Positions 1-9,395 of a stretch of 64,000 bases of DNA are shown one piece after another (positions within the stretch are counted from its first letter, which is position 1; every line of letters starts with the position of its first letter). The notes beneath the pieces were generated by a model that searched no databases, was not told where the DNA came from, and saw nothing but the letters and a program-made list of their open reading frames with translations. The position numbers and the translations under genes are program-made. The DNA comes from Bradyrhizobium elkanii USDA 76. GTDB taxonomy: Bacteria; Pseudomonadota; Alphaproteobacteria; Rhizobiales; Xanthobacteraceae. Where the stretch lies: NCBI RefSeq assembly GCF_023278185.1, contig NZ_CP066356.1, positions 1,054,001 through 1,118,000 on the forward strand. The letters are read 5' to 3'.

Positions 1-44
1 GTGCGACGCTGAGGCGACTATCGCACTCTCAATCGAATTCGGTG

Positions 45-80
45 GTTATGGGTCCTGGCTTTCGCCAGGACGACAGCTTG
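45..80. repeat. Short palindromic intergenic repeat
   Basis: Positions 52-71 form a perfect hairpin with 8-base arms (gtcctggc / gccaggac) around a 4-base loop. From general knowledge, this kind of sequence recurs between genes in Bradyrhizobium genomes. The copy number cannot be judged from one window. Confidence 0.5.
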
Positions 81-108
81 GGGAGGCCGCTCCCTACAAT
101 TCTCACAC

Positions 109-243
109 CGTCATCCCGAGGAGCGCCAACGGGTTCGCGCAAAGCGCGGCCCGATGACAGGCTCCGCGCGTCTCGAAGGATGCACGGCCCGGCTGGTGGC
201 CGTCGATCCTTCGAGACGCCGCTTCGCGGCTCCTCAGGATGAC
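109..243. repeat. REP-like long inverted repeat, copy 1
   Basis: Perfect 14-base arms (gcgtctcgaaggat at 168-181, its reverse complement at 206-219) flank a 24-base spacer. The right end reads into ctcctcaggatgacgg. The same element occurs at 39153-39259, with nearly the same spacer and the ctgaggagc ends. The left half of this copy (about 124-166) differs from copy 2, so it looks like a mosaic of two repeat families. The rest of 1-370 shows no credible gene. Confidence 0.7.
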
Positions 244-370
244 GGGTCTAGGAAGTCTTCGCGTCGCCGCAGATGCCGCTGTCTCATCGCCGCAGCATCA
301 TCCCGCAAAGCATGTGTGCGACGACCGCATCGAATTGACAGCCTTGCCGGCACCACCTATCGTTTTTGCC

Positions 371-545
371 GACGGTTCCCTTCGGGGATCAAAAGGGAAT
401 GCGGTGCGAGGGTAACCCCAATGCCGCAGCTGTCCCCGCAACTGTAAACGGCGAGCCTTTCGTCAATTTGCCACTGGGCTATCAGGCCCGGGAAGGCGTC
501 GACAGGCGATGACCCGTGAGCCAGGAGACCTGCCGTCAGTCGTGG
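371..545 (+). ncRNA. Cobalamin (B12) riboswitch
   Basis: The core elements of the adenosylcobalamin riboswitch are present in order: a gggaatgcggtgcga segment (395-409), a ccgcaactgtaa segment (436-447) and the B12 box agccaggagacctgcc (519-534). It lies about 110 bases upstream of a TonB-dependent receptor start. Binding of cobalamin would be expected to reduce expression of the receptor and the PepSY gene behind it. The outer ends are approximate. Confidence 0.93.
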
Positions 546-657
546 TCACACGCGAGCACATCGGGCGGGGGCGTCCTGGTGGGATCGGAGCACTGCCTTT
601 TCGGCAATGCGCCAGTCCGCGTTCGCGGTGACGTGCCACGTTACCGCGAGTCGTTTG

Positions 658-2931
658 ATGTCTCCGTCCTTTCCCGTTGCGCGCAAATGGCGCCTCGGTC
701 TCGTCTGCTCCCTGTCATCGCTGCTGCTGCCGGCCGAAGGCTCGGCACAAACACCGCCACCAACCAGGCTCGACCCGATCGAGGTCGCGCCTTCCGCTGC
801 GGCAAAGCCGAAGCCTGCGGCGCGCAGCCGTGACATGGCCGCTGCGGCGCGGCCACGGCCGAGGCCCGCGACGGCTGGCGGCAAACCGCGCGCCGCAGCG
901 TCAGGCGCATCGGGATCTGCATCGCCGACGCTCAATGCCACCACGCAGGGCGGCACCGGCAGTCGTCTCAATCTGACGCCGCTGCAGACGCCGGCCAGCG
1001 TCGAGATCATCACGGCGCGGACCATCGCCGAGCGCGGCCAGCATAACGTGCTCGATGCCGTCACCCAGGACGCGGCCGGCTTCACCGCAACGCCTGCGCC
1101 CGGCAATGGCGGCCTGTCGTTCAGCACCCGCGGCTTTGCCGGCAGCAACTCGGTGATGACGCTGTATGACGGCACGCGCTTCTATATCGGCTCCGGCACG
1201 CTGACGTTCCCCTACGATACCTGGTCGACGCAGCGCATTGAGGTGCTGCGCGGCCCGGCCTCGGTGCTGTACGGCGAGGGCGCGATCGGCGGCGTCATCA
1301 ACGTGATCCCGAAGAAGCCGCAGAGCACGCCCCATAGCGAGGCCGAGGTCTCGCTCGACAGCAACATGACGCGGCGGCTCTCGGTGGACAGCACCGGTCC
1401 GATCAATCCCAATGTGTCGTACCGCGTCAACGCCACCGGCAACATGTCGGACGGCTGGGTCGATCGCGACAAGACCTCGAACGCCGTGGTCTCCGCTGCC
1501 GTGCGGGTGCAGGCGTCGGACAATCTCGCCTTCACGCTGTCGCAGGACTACGGCGACCGCAGCCCGTCGCGTTATTTCGGCACGCCGCTGATCAACGGCT
1601 CGATCCAGGACGCGCTGCGCTTCAAGAACTACAACGCATTGGACAGCGTGATCCGCTACCAGGACAGCTGGACCCAGTTCAGGACCGAGTGGGACGTCGC
1701 CGACGGCATCAAGGTCAACAACACGCTGTATTACCTGACCAGCGAGCGGCACTGGCGCGACATCGAGAACTACACCTGGAATCCGAAGACCCAGCTGATC
1801 GATCGCACGAGCTATATCGAGATTTTCCACGACCAGAAGCAGCTCGGCAACCGGATGGATACGACGTTCAGCGGTCACGTGTTCGGACTTGCGAACCAGT
1901 TCGTCGCCGGGTTCGACGTCAACCGGATCGACTTCGCCCACACCAACAACTCGCCCTATGGCGGCGCGTCGTCGGTCAATCCCTACGTGTTCGATCCGGG
2001 ATCGTTCTTCGCGACGACGACGGCGACGACGCCGGGCTTCAACGCGATCGTCAATCAATACGCGCTGTTCGCCGAGGATCGTCTCTCGCTGACCGATCAA
2101 TTGTCGCTCGTCACCGGGGTCAGGTATGATCGCCCCGAAGTCGACCGTACCGACTACAAGACGCCGGCAAACAGTTTCGAGACGACGCTGTCGGGGACCA
2201 GTTGGCGCGCCGGCCTTGTTTACGAGCCGATCAAGAACCTCGCGTTCTATGGTCAGTATGCGGTCGGCGTCGATCCGGTCAGCAACCTGATCTCGCTGCC
2301 CGTCTCGCAGAAAACCTTCCAGCTTGCGACCGGCAAGCAGACCGAGATCGGGGTCAAGCGGTCGTTCTGGGGCGGCCGCGGCGAGTGGACGCTGGCTGCC
2401 TACGAGATCGTCAAGACCGGGCTCACGATTCCCGATCCCGGCAATCCCACCGGCGGCCTGGCATTGCAGATCGGCCAGCAATCCTCGCGCGGCGTCGAAG
2501 GATCGATCGGGCTCGCGCTGAGCGACGGCTGGCGTGTCGACGCCAATCTTGCGCTGTTGCGCGCAAGGTACGACAACAACAGCCAGGTGGTCGGCGGCAG
2601 GATCGTCAGCTACAACGGCAATGTCCCGGTCAACGTGCCGCAGCAGGTCGCGAACGTCTGGCTGACCTGGGATTTCGCACCCGACTGGTCGGTCTATGGC
2701 GGCGTGCAGATCGTCGGCGCGATGTACTCCGATCTTGCCAACACCCAGCTGCGGCCGGGCTACAATGTGGTCAATGGCGGCATCAGATGGAAGCCGGATG
2801 ACCGCACCACGGTCGCGTTCCGCCTCTACAATCTGTTCGACAAGGTTTATGCGGTGACCTCGAATGGCACCGGGCAGTGGCTGCTCGGCATGCCGCGCAC
2901 CGCCGAATTGTCCGTCAACGTGAAGTTCTGA
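658..2931 (+). CDS. TonB-dependent outer-membrane receptor, riboswitch-controlled
   Basis: A 757-residue outer-membrane receptor. From the chosen ATG it begins with a signal peptide ending near AEGSAQ, then a Pro/Ala/Arg-rich linker. The plug domain follows, with typical segments such as RIEVLRGPASVLYGEGAIGG and VINVIPKKP. A long beta-barrel ends in a terminal Phe (SVNVKF). The sequence resembles the siderophore-receptor class, but the B12 riboswitch upstream argues for cobalamin or a corrinoid as substrate. An in-frame ATG at 607 would add 17 residues before the signal peptide and is less likely. The PepSY gene follows after 2 bases, so the two are probably co-transcribed. Confidence 0.9.
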   Translation: MSPSFPVARKWRLGLVCSLSSLLLPAEGSAQTPPPTRLDPIEVAPSAAAKPKPAARSRDMAAAARPRPRPATAGGKPRAAASGASGSASPTLNATTQGGTGSRLNLTPLQTPASVEIITARTIAERGQHNVLDAVTQDAAGFTATPAPGNGGLSFSTRGFAGSNSVMTLYDGTRFYIGSGTLTFPYDTWSTQRIEVLRGPASVLYGEGAIGGVINVIPKKPQSTPHSEAEVSLDSNMTRRLSVDSTGPINPNVSYRVNATGNMSDGWVDRDKTSNAVVSAAVRVQASDNLAFTLSQDYGDRSPSRYFGTPLINGSIQDALRFKNYNALDSVIRYQDSWTQFRTEWDVADGIKVNNTLYYLTSERHWRDIENYTWNPKTQLIDRTSYIEIFHDQKQLGNRMDTTFSGHVFGLANQFVAGFDVNRIDFAHTNNSPYGGASSVNPYVFDPGSFFATTTATTPGFNAIVNQYALFAEDRLSLTDQLSLVTGVRYDRPEVDRTDYKTPANSFETTLSGTSWRAGLVYEPIKNLAFYGQYAVGVDPVSNLISLPVSQKTFQLATGKQTEIGVKRSFWGGRGEWTLAAYEIVKTGLTIPDPGNPTGGLALQIGQQSSRGVEGSIGLALSDGWRVDANLALLRARYDNNSQVVGGRIVSYNGNVPVNVPQQVANVWLTWDFAPDWSVYGGVQIVGAMYSDLANTQLRPGYNVVNGGIRWKPDDRTTVAFRLYNLFDKVYAVTSNGTGQWLLGMPRTAELSVNVKF

Positions 2932-2933
2932 CC

Positions 2934-4433
2934 ATGCGCAACGCTCTGATCCGGCGCGGGCGGCGGTGGCTCTATATCGTCCATCGCTGGATCGGCATTG
3001 CGACGTGTCTTCTGTTCGCGATGTGGTTCATCTCCGGCCTCGTCATGATGTACGTGGCCTTTCCGCGCCTCACCGACAGCGAGCGCCTCGCCGCGCTCCC
3101 TGTCATGCCCTGGAATAAGGTGCAGCTCGCACCCGATCGCGCGATGGCGATCGCGGGCGTGGAGCGTTATCCGCGTGACCTGCGGCTCGCGATGATGGAC
3201 GACACGCCCGTCTATCGGGTGACCGGCTGGCAGGGAGAGGTGATCACGATTTCGGCGATCAACGGCAGCGTGATCGACCGCATCACGCCGGACCAGGCGC
3301 TGGCCATCGCACGCCATCATCCGCACGCGGTGCGGCCACGCTTGATCGAAACAGTGACGCGCGACCAATGGTCGGTGACGGCGCGCTTCGATCCGTTGCG
3401 GCCGCTCTATCTGATCGGCCTCGGCGACCCTGATGGCACCGAGCTCTATGTCTCCGCACGCACCGGCGAGATCGCGCTCGACACCACGCGTCGCGAGCGT
3501 ATCTGGAACTGGCTCGGCGCGATCCCGCACTGGATCTATCCGACCGTCCTGCGCAAGGACGGCCCACTGTGGCGGGACGTGGTGCTGTGGATCTCGGGTG
3601 TCTGCCTTGTCGTCGCGGTCGCCGGCTTCTGGATCGGCATTTTGCGCCTGCGGCTGACGCGCCGCTACGCACGCGACGCCGTCTCGCCCTATCGCGGCTG
3701 GATGGCCTGGCATCACATCGCCGGCCTGATCGGCGGCATCTGCGTCTTGACCTGGATGTTCAGCGGCTGGTTGTCGCTCAATCCCGGCGGCGCGTTCTCC
3801 GCTCGCGGCATCACCCGTGAGATTGCGATCGGCTACAGCGGCCATGACACGCCCGACATCGTCGCGAAATTTCAGTCGTCGCCATCGATGCCGGCGGTGG
3901 AGGCGCGCTTTGTCTGGATCGGCGGACACAGGTTGATGTTGCTCGACGATGGTAACGGCCGCCGCAGCCTCGCCGATCCTGTGACCGGCGCGCAGATGAC
4001 CCTCTCGCGCGACGAGATCATCGCTGCCGCCCGACACGCAATGCCCGGCGCTGCGATGACATCAGCGCGGCAGCTCGATCAACCCGACGCCTACTGGTAC
4101 ACGCTGCACCATACACGCGAGCTGCCCGTATTGCGGATCGGCTTCGACGATCCCGCCCACACCTGGTTGCATGTCTCCCCCGTCACCGGCGAGATCCTCG
4201 ACCGCAGCGACGACAGCCGCCGGTCCTACCGCTGGCTGTTCAATGCGCTGCACAGCCTCGACTTCCCGCTGCTGCTGCGCATCTCGCCGGCGCGCGACGC
4301 CGTGGTGTGGCTGCTGTCGGCGGTCGGCACGATTATCTCGATCAGCGGGATCGTGATCGGTTGGCGGCGGTTGCGGCGACGCAAGGTGCGAGCGAGGCCA
4401 GTGTCGGCGGGCCTCGTGCGCACGCCCTCGTAA
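2934..4433 (+). CDS. PepSY-associated transmembrane protein
   Basis: A 499-residue inner-membrane protein of the PepSY-TM (PiuB-like) family, which often accompanies TonB-dependent receptors and is linked to reduction or uptake of metal complexes. It opens with a basic segment and a helix (about 17-40), including YIVHRWIGI. Further helices lie near 222-245, 265-290 and 455-480, separated by periplasmic PepSY-like stretches (for example VSARTGEIALD and VSPVTGEILDR). Conserved His residues in HRW, WHH and LHS could bind haem, as proposed for this family. The start follows the receptor stop by 2 bases, so both are likely under the riboswitch. Confidence 0.85.
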   Translation: MRNALIRRGRRWLYIVHRWIGIATCLLFAMWFISGLVMMYVAFPRLTDSERLAALPVMPWNKVQLAPDRAMAIAGVERYPRDLRLAMMDDTPVYRVTGWQGEVITISAINGSVIDRITPDQALAIARHHPHAVRPRLIETVTRDQWSVTARFDPLRPLYLIGLGDPDGTELYVSARTGEIALDTTRRERIWNWLGAIPHWIYPTVLRKDGPLWRDVVLWISGVCLVVAVAGFWIGILRLRLTRRYARDAVSPYRGWMAWHHIAGLIGGICVLTWMFSGWLSLNPGGAFSARGITREIAIGYSGHDTPDIVAKFQSSPSMPAVEARFVWIGGHRLMLLDDGNGRRSLADPVTGAQMTLSRDEIIAAARHAMPGAAMTSARQLDQPDAYWYTLHHTRELPVLRIGFDDPAHTWLHVSPVTGEILDRSDDSRRSYRWLFNALHSLDFPLLLRISPARDAVVWLLSAVGTIISISGIVIGWRRLRRRKVRARPVSAGLVRTPS

Positions 4434-4440
4434 GCTGCGA

Positions 4441-4977
4441 TTACTTGACGGTCAGGTGCACGTCCGGCGCCGGCCGATCGGGGGCCCATTCCAGTGCGAA
4501 CCGCTGTCCGGCAATGATCTCATAGGTCGAGAGCTTGGATGCGACCGCATCGCGGAACCGGAGATAGGCATCGCGCTGCCGCCCGTTCGAGCGGGCCGCG
4601 GCCAGATTGAGCCATTTGTAGGCCAGCACGAAATCTGTCGGAACGCCGTGACCCTTGTCGTAGATCAGGCCGAGCTGGGCTTGCGCGAACGGGTCGCCCT
4701 GCACGGCGCCGCGATAGTAGCAGTCGGCGGCGGCTGCGTAGGCCTGCGGCACGCCGAAGCCGTGCTCATACAAGAAGCCGAGCATGCCGAGCGCGCGCGC
4801 ATTGCCGTGCTCGGCGGCCGGCGCGAGCTCCCGAGCCGCCCTGACATAATCGCCGCGATGGAAGGCGGCCGATCCGCGCGCCACGCTGTCGGCGCTCGCG
4901 ACAGAGGCGGTCATCGCGCAAAGCACGATCGCAAGCGAAGCCGAGAGGGCTGTCCGTTGTGCGAGAACGCGGCGCAT
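4441..4977 (-). CDS. Sel1-repeat exported protein downstream of gspD
   Basis: A protein of about 178 residues with an N-terminal signal peptide (MRRVLAQRTALSASLAIVL, cleavage near ASADS). It then carries Sel1-type TPR-like repeats: GNARALGMLGFLYEHGFGV and GDPFAQAQLGLIYDKGHGV are two successive copies. The chosen ATG is 13 bases after the gspD stop on the same strand. An upstream in-frame start would overlap gspD and bury the signal peptide. Sel1 proteins are usually interaction scaffolds. The position suggests a periplasmic accessory factor for the secretin, but this is inference. Confidence 0.8.
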   Translation of the reverse strand: MRRVLAQRTALSASLAIVLCAMTASVASADSVARGSAAFHRGDYVRAARELAPAAEHGNARALGMLGFLYEHGFGVPQAYAAAADCYYRGAVQGDPFAQAQLGLIYDKGHGVPTDFVLAYKWLNLAAARSNGRQRDAYLRFRDAVASKLSTYEIIAGQRFALEWAPDRPAPDVHLTVK

Positions 4978-4990
4978 CCTGCTGTCCGGC

Positions 4991-7378
4991 TCAGTGATAG
5001 CTGGTGGTGATCGGCGCATTGGTCGATGTCGTGGCGATGCTGCCGCGCAATTTCGATCGAAGCTCCTCGGCCACGGTCTGGGCGTCAGAGCCATTGCGGA
5101 TGATCTGCGGGCGGATGAAGATGATCAGCTCGGTCCGCTGGGTGCCGTTGCTCTGATGTCCGAAGGCGTCACCGAGGCCCGGAATCTGGTCGAGCACCGG
5201 AAGCGCATTGCGGGCGCCGCTCTGCTGTTCGCTGATCAGGCCGGCCAGCAGCACGGTCTGACCGTTGGCCACCGAGATCTGGCTCTTGACCCGTCGCTCC
5301 GAAACGGTCGGCGTCAGGTTGACCGTACTGCCGTTGCTTTGGGGAACGTTGCTGATCTCCTGCTCGACATCGAGCCGCACGGTGCCGTTCACGCTGACGC
5401 GTGGCGAGACCTTCAGGATGATGCCGGTGTTGCGATAGTCGATGGTGTTGACCACCGTGTTGCTCGTGGTCAGCACCGTCGCGCTGCCGGTCGAGACCGG
5501 GACGACGTCGCCGACCTGCAGGGTCGCGACCTGGTTGTTGATCACGACCAGCGAGGGATTGGAGAGCACCTTGACGCTGGTGACGGCGTGCAGCGCATCC
5601 AGGATCAGGCTCGGCTGCGTTGCATTTCCGATCAGGAAGTTGAAGCCCGGGAAGCTCTGGTTGATGAAGGCATTGGTGAGCGATCCCGCGACCGAGACCG
5701 CGCCGGTGGTCGCGTCCGTGGTGGTCGCAGGCGCGGAAGTGGCCTGGGTGCCGAGGATCGAGCCGGTGTTCGGCTTCAGGCCGAGGTTCTGGCTGGTGAG
5801 ATAGGTCTGCACGCCATAGGACAGGGTGTTGTTGAGCGTGACCTCGGCGATCGTCGCGTCGATCGCGACCTGGAGCTGCGGCTCGTCGATCTGCAGCAGT
5901 GTCGCCTCGATGATCCGGTAGTTGGCCTGGTCGGCATAGATCAGGAGGTTGTTGTTCACGACATCGGGCGTGATGCGGACGTCCTGCATGACGGGCTGGC
6001 CGTTGCCGCCGCCGGCACCGCGTCCGGCATCCAGCGCGGCATTGTTGCCCTGGCCCGGAATGTTGGGATTGTTCGCTTGCCCGCCGGCGCCAAATCCCTG
6101 GCCCAGGCCCTGGCCTGTTGCGCCTGTCCCCGACGTGCCGCGGGATGCGAAGCCGCTCATGCCTGAATTCGAGCCGTTGTTGTTGTTGAGCGACAGACGG
6201 TCGGCGACGCTTGAGGTCGACGAGGTGCCGGAGCCGGGCGCGAGCTGGCTGTCGGCACTGTCGAGCAGGTTGCCGGACGATCCGCCAAGGAACATGTCGG
6301 TCAGCACCCGCGCCATCTGGCGCGCATCGCCGTATTTGACGCGGTAGACATGGACCGAGGTGCGCGCCGTGTCGTTGCGGTCGAGGCGCTTGATCCAGGT
6401 CGCGGCCGTGTGCAGCATGTCGGGCTTCTTGGTCACCACCAGCACCGCGTTCAGGCGTGCGATCGGCATGAACTTGATGACGTTCTGGCTGAGGCCGTTC
6501 TCGCCGGAATCGACGATCTTTTCCAGCTCGGCGATGACAGGCGCGGGCGAGCCGCTCGAGATCGGGAAGATGCCGACGGATTGGCCGCGCATCCAGTCGA
6601 CGTCGAAACTGAGTACGGTATCGACCGCGGTGCGGCGCTCGGCGCCGGTGCCCTGGATCAGCAGCAGATTGCGCGTCGTGTCGGCGCGGATCGCGCCCGC
6701 CCTGGTGGCGAAGCTGTCGGTCAGCTTCATGAGGGTCTGCGCCGACACATATTGCAGCGGGACCACCGAGATGCCGAATCCGGGTTCCGGATTGGCCGCC
6801 GCGGCATCGACGCGGCCGCCGCCGACGGCGTCGCCGAGCGGCGTCAGGCGATAGCCTGCCGTATCCTTGAGCAGCACGACGCCGCTCAGGCGCAGTGCGT
6901 TTTCAAGCACGAAGACCATGTCGGACTTCGGCACCGGGCGGACCGAGACCAGGCTGACCGTGCCCTGCACCCGCGGGTCGATGGTGTAGCCGACATGCAG
7001 AATGTCGCCGAGCACCACCTTGGCGACGGTCGCCACCGGCGTGCTCTCGAAATTCAGATCGAAACCATTGCCGTTCGACGCCGGCTGCGGCCGCGCGTCC
7101 GCGACCGCCGTCACTTCGCTTCCGTCATACATCGCCGCGCGGACGCTGCCGCTCTGGCCGCCGCCCGTCGCCGCCAGTGCGCCCACCGGTTGCGGCTGAC
7201 GCTGCGCCAGATCCAGCGAGCGCACCTTGTCGGTGACGTCAAGTTGGGACGCATCCACGCTCTCGCCGACCGTCGCGGAATTGCAGGAGGCCAACAACCC
7301 CAGTGACGTCAAGGCAAAAATGGCTGCGAGGCCGCCACGGATCGTCGGGCAGCGGCCCACTGTGCCTACGCGTTGCAT
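4991..7378 (-). CDS. gspD: T2SS secretin GspD, predicted lipoprotein
   Basis: A 795-residue outer-membrane secretin. The N-terminus has a signal sequence ending in a lipobox (LLASC, Cys32), so the mature protein is probably lipid-anchored. Periplasmic N0-N3 domains follow, and N3 contains a Gly/Asn/Ser-rich insertion (about residues 363-459). The C-terminal secretin domain includes VLSNPSLVVINNQ and VPVLDQIPGLG-like segments (here LPVLDQIPGLGDAF). The lipobox recalls HxcQ of Pseudomonas, a secretin that needs no separate pilotin. No pilotin gene is evident nearby. The gene diverges from gspE across 336 bases. Confidence 0.95.
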   Translation of the reverse strand: MQRVGTVGRCPTIRGGLAAIFALTSLGLLASCNSATVGESVDASQLDVTDKVRSLDLAQRQPQPVGALAATGGGQSGSVRAAMYDGSEVTAVADARPQPASNGNGFDLNFESTPVATVAKVVLGDILHVGYTIDPRVQGTVSLVSVRPVPKSDMVFVLENALRLSGVVLLKDTAGYRLTPLGDAVGGGRVDAAAANPEPGFGISVVPLQYVSAQTLMKLTDSFATRAGAIRADTTRNLLLIQGTGAERRTAVDTVLSFDVDWMRGQSVGIFPISSGSPAPVIAELEKIVDSGENGLSQNVIKFMPIARLNAVLVVTKKPDMLHTAATWIKRLDRNDTARTSVHVYRVKYGDARQMARVLTDMFLGGSSGNLLDSADSQLAPGSGTSSTSSVADRLSLNNNNGSNSGMSGFASRGTSGTGATGQGLGQGFGAGGQANNPNIPGQGNNAALDAGRGAGGGNGQPVMQDVRITPDVVNNNLLIYADQANYRIIEATLLQIDEPQLQVAIDATIAEVTLNNTLSYGVQTYLTSQNLGLKPNTGSILGTQATSAPATTTDATTGAVSVAGSLTNAFINQSFPGFNFLIGNATQPSLILDALHAVTSVKVLSNPSLVVINNQVATLQVGDVVPVSTGSATVLTTSNTVVNTIDYRNTGIILKVSPRVSVNGTVRLDVEQEISNVPQSNGSTVNLTPTVSERRVKSQISVANGQTVLLAGLISEQQSGARNALPVLDQIPGLGDAFGHQSNGTQRTELIIFIRPQIIRNGSDAQTVAEELRSKLRGSIATTSTNAPITTSYH

Positions 7379-7714
7379 GAAGGCCCTTCGCTTTGACTAA
7401 CTGAAATTTCGATTGCTTGCGACGATCGGTCCTGCCCCGGAGGGACTCTTAGCGATCGAACATGACAGAAATAAATTGGTTACATGATTGTCGTTCGCGA
7501 CCTGCCCATCGCATCGCACCTGAATTGTGCAGCCGGCGCGCTGCTTGTGTCCGCGATGCCACCCTCAAAGTTTCTTGAGCGGGGCGAATGATGTGACTTC
7601 GCACAGCTGTCACACTTCGGATCGATAACCGCACAATTGCCGGGAGCCGAACACGACGGCGCGCAGCGGCACTTGGCACGAACTGATCCGGGATAGTGTG
7701 GCGGGATATCGAGA
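7379..7714. promoter_or_regulatory. Divergent gspD/gspE control region
   Basis: This 336-base non-coding stretch separates the divergent gspD and gspE genes and must hold both promoters. It contains an inverted repeat tgtgac-N11-gtcaca at 7592-7614. The half-site tgtcac is also found in two other promoter regions of this island (16571 and 23370/23408). I see no convincing gene in the interval. Confidence 0.5.
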
Positions 7715-9391
7715 ATGGCCAACGACCTGTCCGTTCGGTTCGTGGATTATCTGCGTCAGAACAATCACCTGGCGCCGGTCGAGGGACCGGCTGACCGGAC
7801 CGGGCAGGGCGCCGACGTCAGGCAATTGAAGCTGTGGGAGGTCACCAGCCTCTCGCCGACCGAATTCGCCGACGAAGCCGCGCGCTTCTTTGCGCTCGGC
7901 CGCCTGACGCTCCAGGAGATGACCTCGGCCGAGCCGCTGGTCGGGTCGTTCTCGCCGCGCTTCCTGCGCGAGACCATGGTCTATCCGTGCCGGGCGGCCG
8001 ACGGGACCACAGTGCTCGCGGTCGTCGATCCGACCGACCAAGCGACGCTGCGGGCGGCGCAGATCGTGCTTGGCGCTGATATCGATGTGAAGGTGGCTTC
8101 GTCGGAAGACGTCGCCATCGCGCTGAACAACTCTTCCAGCGCCGAGGAGGCCGAGGCCGCCGATAACGCGGCGGCGCTGCCCCGGGAAGACGACATCGAG
8201 AGCCTGCGCGATCTCGCCAGCGGCGCGCCGGTGGTACGCGCGGTCAACGATCTCATCGAGAAGGCCGTCGAGCTTCGCGCCAGCGACATCCATATCGAAC
8301 CGTTTTCCGCCGGCCTGATGGTGCGCTTGCGGATCGACGGCTTGCTCCGGCCGGTCGCCGCGCTGTCGGGCGTGCTGCCACAGGCGGTGGTCTCCCGCAT
8401 CAAGATCATCGCCAACCTCAATATCGCCGAGCGCCGCCTGCCGCAGGACGGCGCGGCCCGGCTGCGGGCCGGTCGCACCGACATCGATATCCGCGTCGCG
8501 ATCATGCCGACGCAGCACGGCGAATCCTGTGTCATCCGCATCCTGCCCAAGGATCGCGGCCTGCTGGTGGTCGAAAAGCTCGGGTTCTCCGAGCCCGACG
8601 AAGCCAAGCTGCGGCGGCTCTTAAAGCTGCCGCACGGCATGGTCGTGATCACGGGACCGACCGGCAGCGGCAAGACCACGACGCTGGCGACGATCCTGTC
8701 GATCCTCAATGAGCCGAGCCGCAAGATCCTGACCATCGAGGATCCGGTCGAATACGAGCTTCCCGGCGTCAACCAGTCCCAGATCAAGCCCGCGATCGGC
8801 CTGACCTTCGCCACCGCGCTGCGGTCCTTCGTTCGCCAGGACCCTGACGTGATCATGGTCGGTGAAATCCGCGATTCCGAGACCGCGCATGTCGCGGTGC
8901 ATGCGGCGTTGACCGGGCATCTGGTGCTGACGACCTTGCACACCGAGACCGCGGCGGCCGCGGTGCCGCGCCTGCTCGACCTCGGGGTCGAGGGCTATCT
9001 GCTGCGCTCGGTGCTGCGCGGTGTGATCGCACAGCGTCTGGTCCGGCAACTCTGCGAGCGCTGCAAGACGGCGCGGCCGCTGGCGACAGCCGATTTCACC
9101 GAGGATCCCCGGCTCGCCGCGCTCGGCTTCAAGGTGGACGAGATCATTCAGGAGCCCTGCGGCTGCGAGCGCTGCGGCGGGACCGGCTATCGCGGCCGCC
9201 TCGGGGTGTTCGAATTGCTCGAACTGTCTAATGAACTGCGCGAATTGATCGGAGAGCGAACCGACGGGCTGAAGATCGATACGATGGCGATCCGCTCGGG
9301 TATGACCACGATGCTCGACGACGGGGTCGCGAAATGCCGCGCCGGATTGACCTCGCCCGCCGAGATCCTCCGCGTCGCAACGGTGCGGTGA
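7715..9391 (+). CDS. gspE: T2SS assembly ATPase GspE
   Basis: A 558-residue cytoplasmic ATPase that powers pseudopilus assembly. It has an N-terminal GspE/MshEN domain. The ATPase core has Walker A GPTGSGKT (314-321), an Asp box at IEDPVEYELP (341-350), Walker B around DPDVIMVGEIRD (376-387) and a His box TGHLVLTTLHT (400-410). A zinc-type tetra-cysteine region follows (C447xxC450 and C484xxC487), typical of GspE. It is the first gene of gspEFGHIJKLMN, with gspF 4 bases downstream. Confidence 0.96.
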   Translation: MANDLSVRFVDYLRQNNHLAPVEGPADRTGQGADVRQLKLWEVTSLSPTEFADEAARFFALGRLTLQEMTSAEPLVGSFSPRFLRETMVYPCRAADGTTVLAVVDPTDQATLRAAQIVLGADIDVKVASSEDVAIALNNSSSAEEAEAADNAAALPREDDIESLRDLASGAPVVRAVNDLIEKAVELRASDIHIEPFSAGLMVRLRIDGLLRPVAALSGVLPQAVVSRIKIIANLNIAERRLPQDGAARLRAGRTDIDIRVAIMPTQHGESCVIRILPKDRGLLVVEKLGFSEPDEAKLRRLLKLPHGMVVITGPTGSGKTTTLATILSILNEPSRKILTIEDPVEYELPGVNQSQIKPAIGLTFATALRSFVRQDPDVIMVGEIRDSETAHVAVHAALTGHLVLTTLHTETAAAAVPRLLDLGVEGYLLRSVLRGVIAQRLVRQLCERCKTARPLATADFTEDPRLAALGFKVDEIIQEPCGCERCGGTGYRGRLGVFELLELSNELRELIGERTDGLKIDTMAIRSGMTTMLDDGVAKCRAGLTSPAEILRVATVR

Positions 9392-9395
9392 CGCC

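Noticed and set aside
42..447. Short open frames at the left edge
   Set aside because: They lie within palindromic repeats and the riboswitch and show no coding character.
607..657. Upstream ATG as receptor start
   Set aside because: It would place 17 residues before an otherwise normal signal peptide and lacks a ribosome site.
901..2481. Long open frame (526 codons) opposite the TonB receptor
   Set aside because: Low-complexity Arg/Val/Asp-rich product without motifs. It mirrors the codon bias of the real gene.
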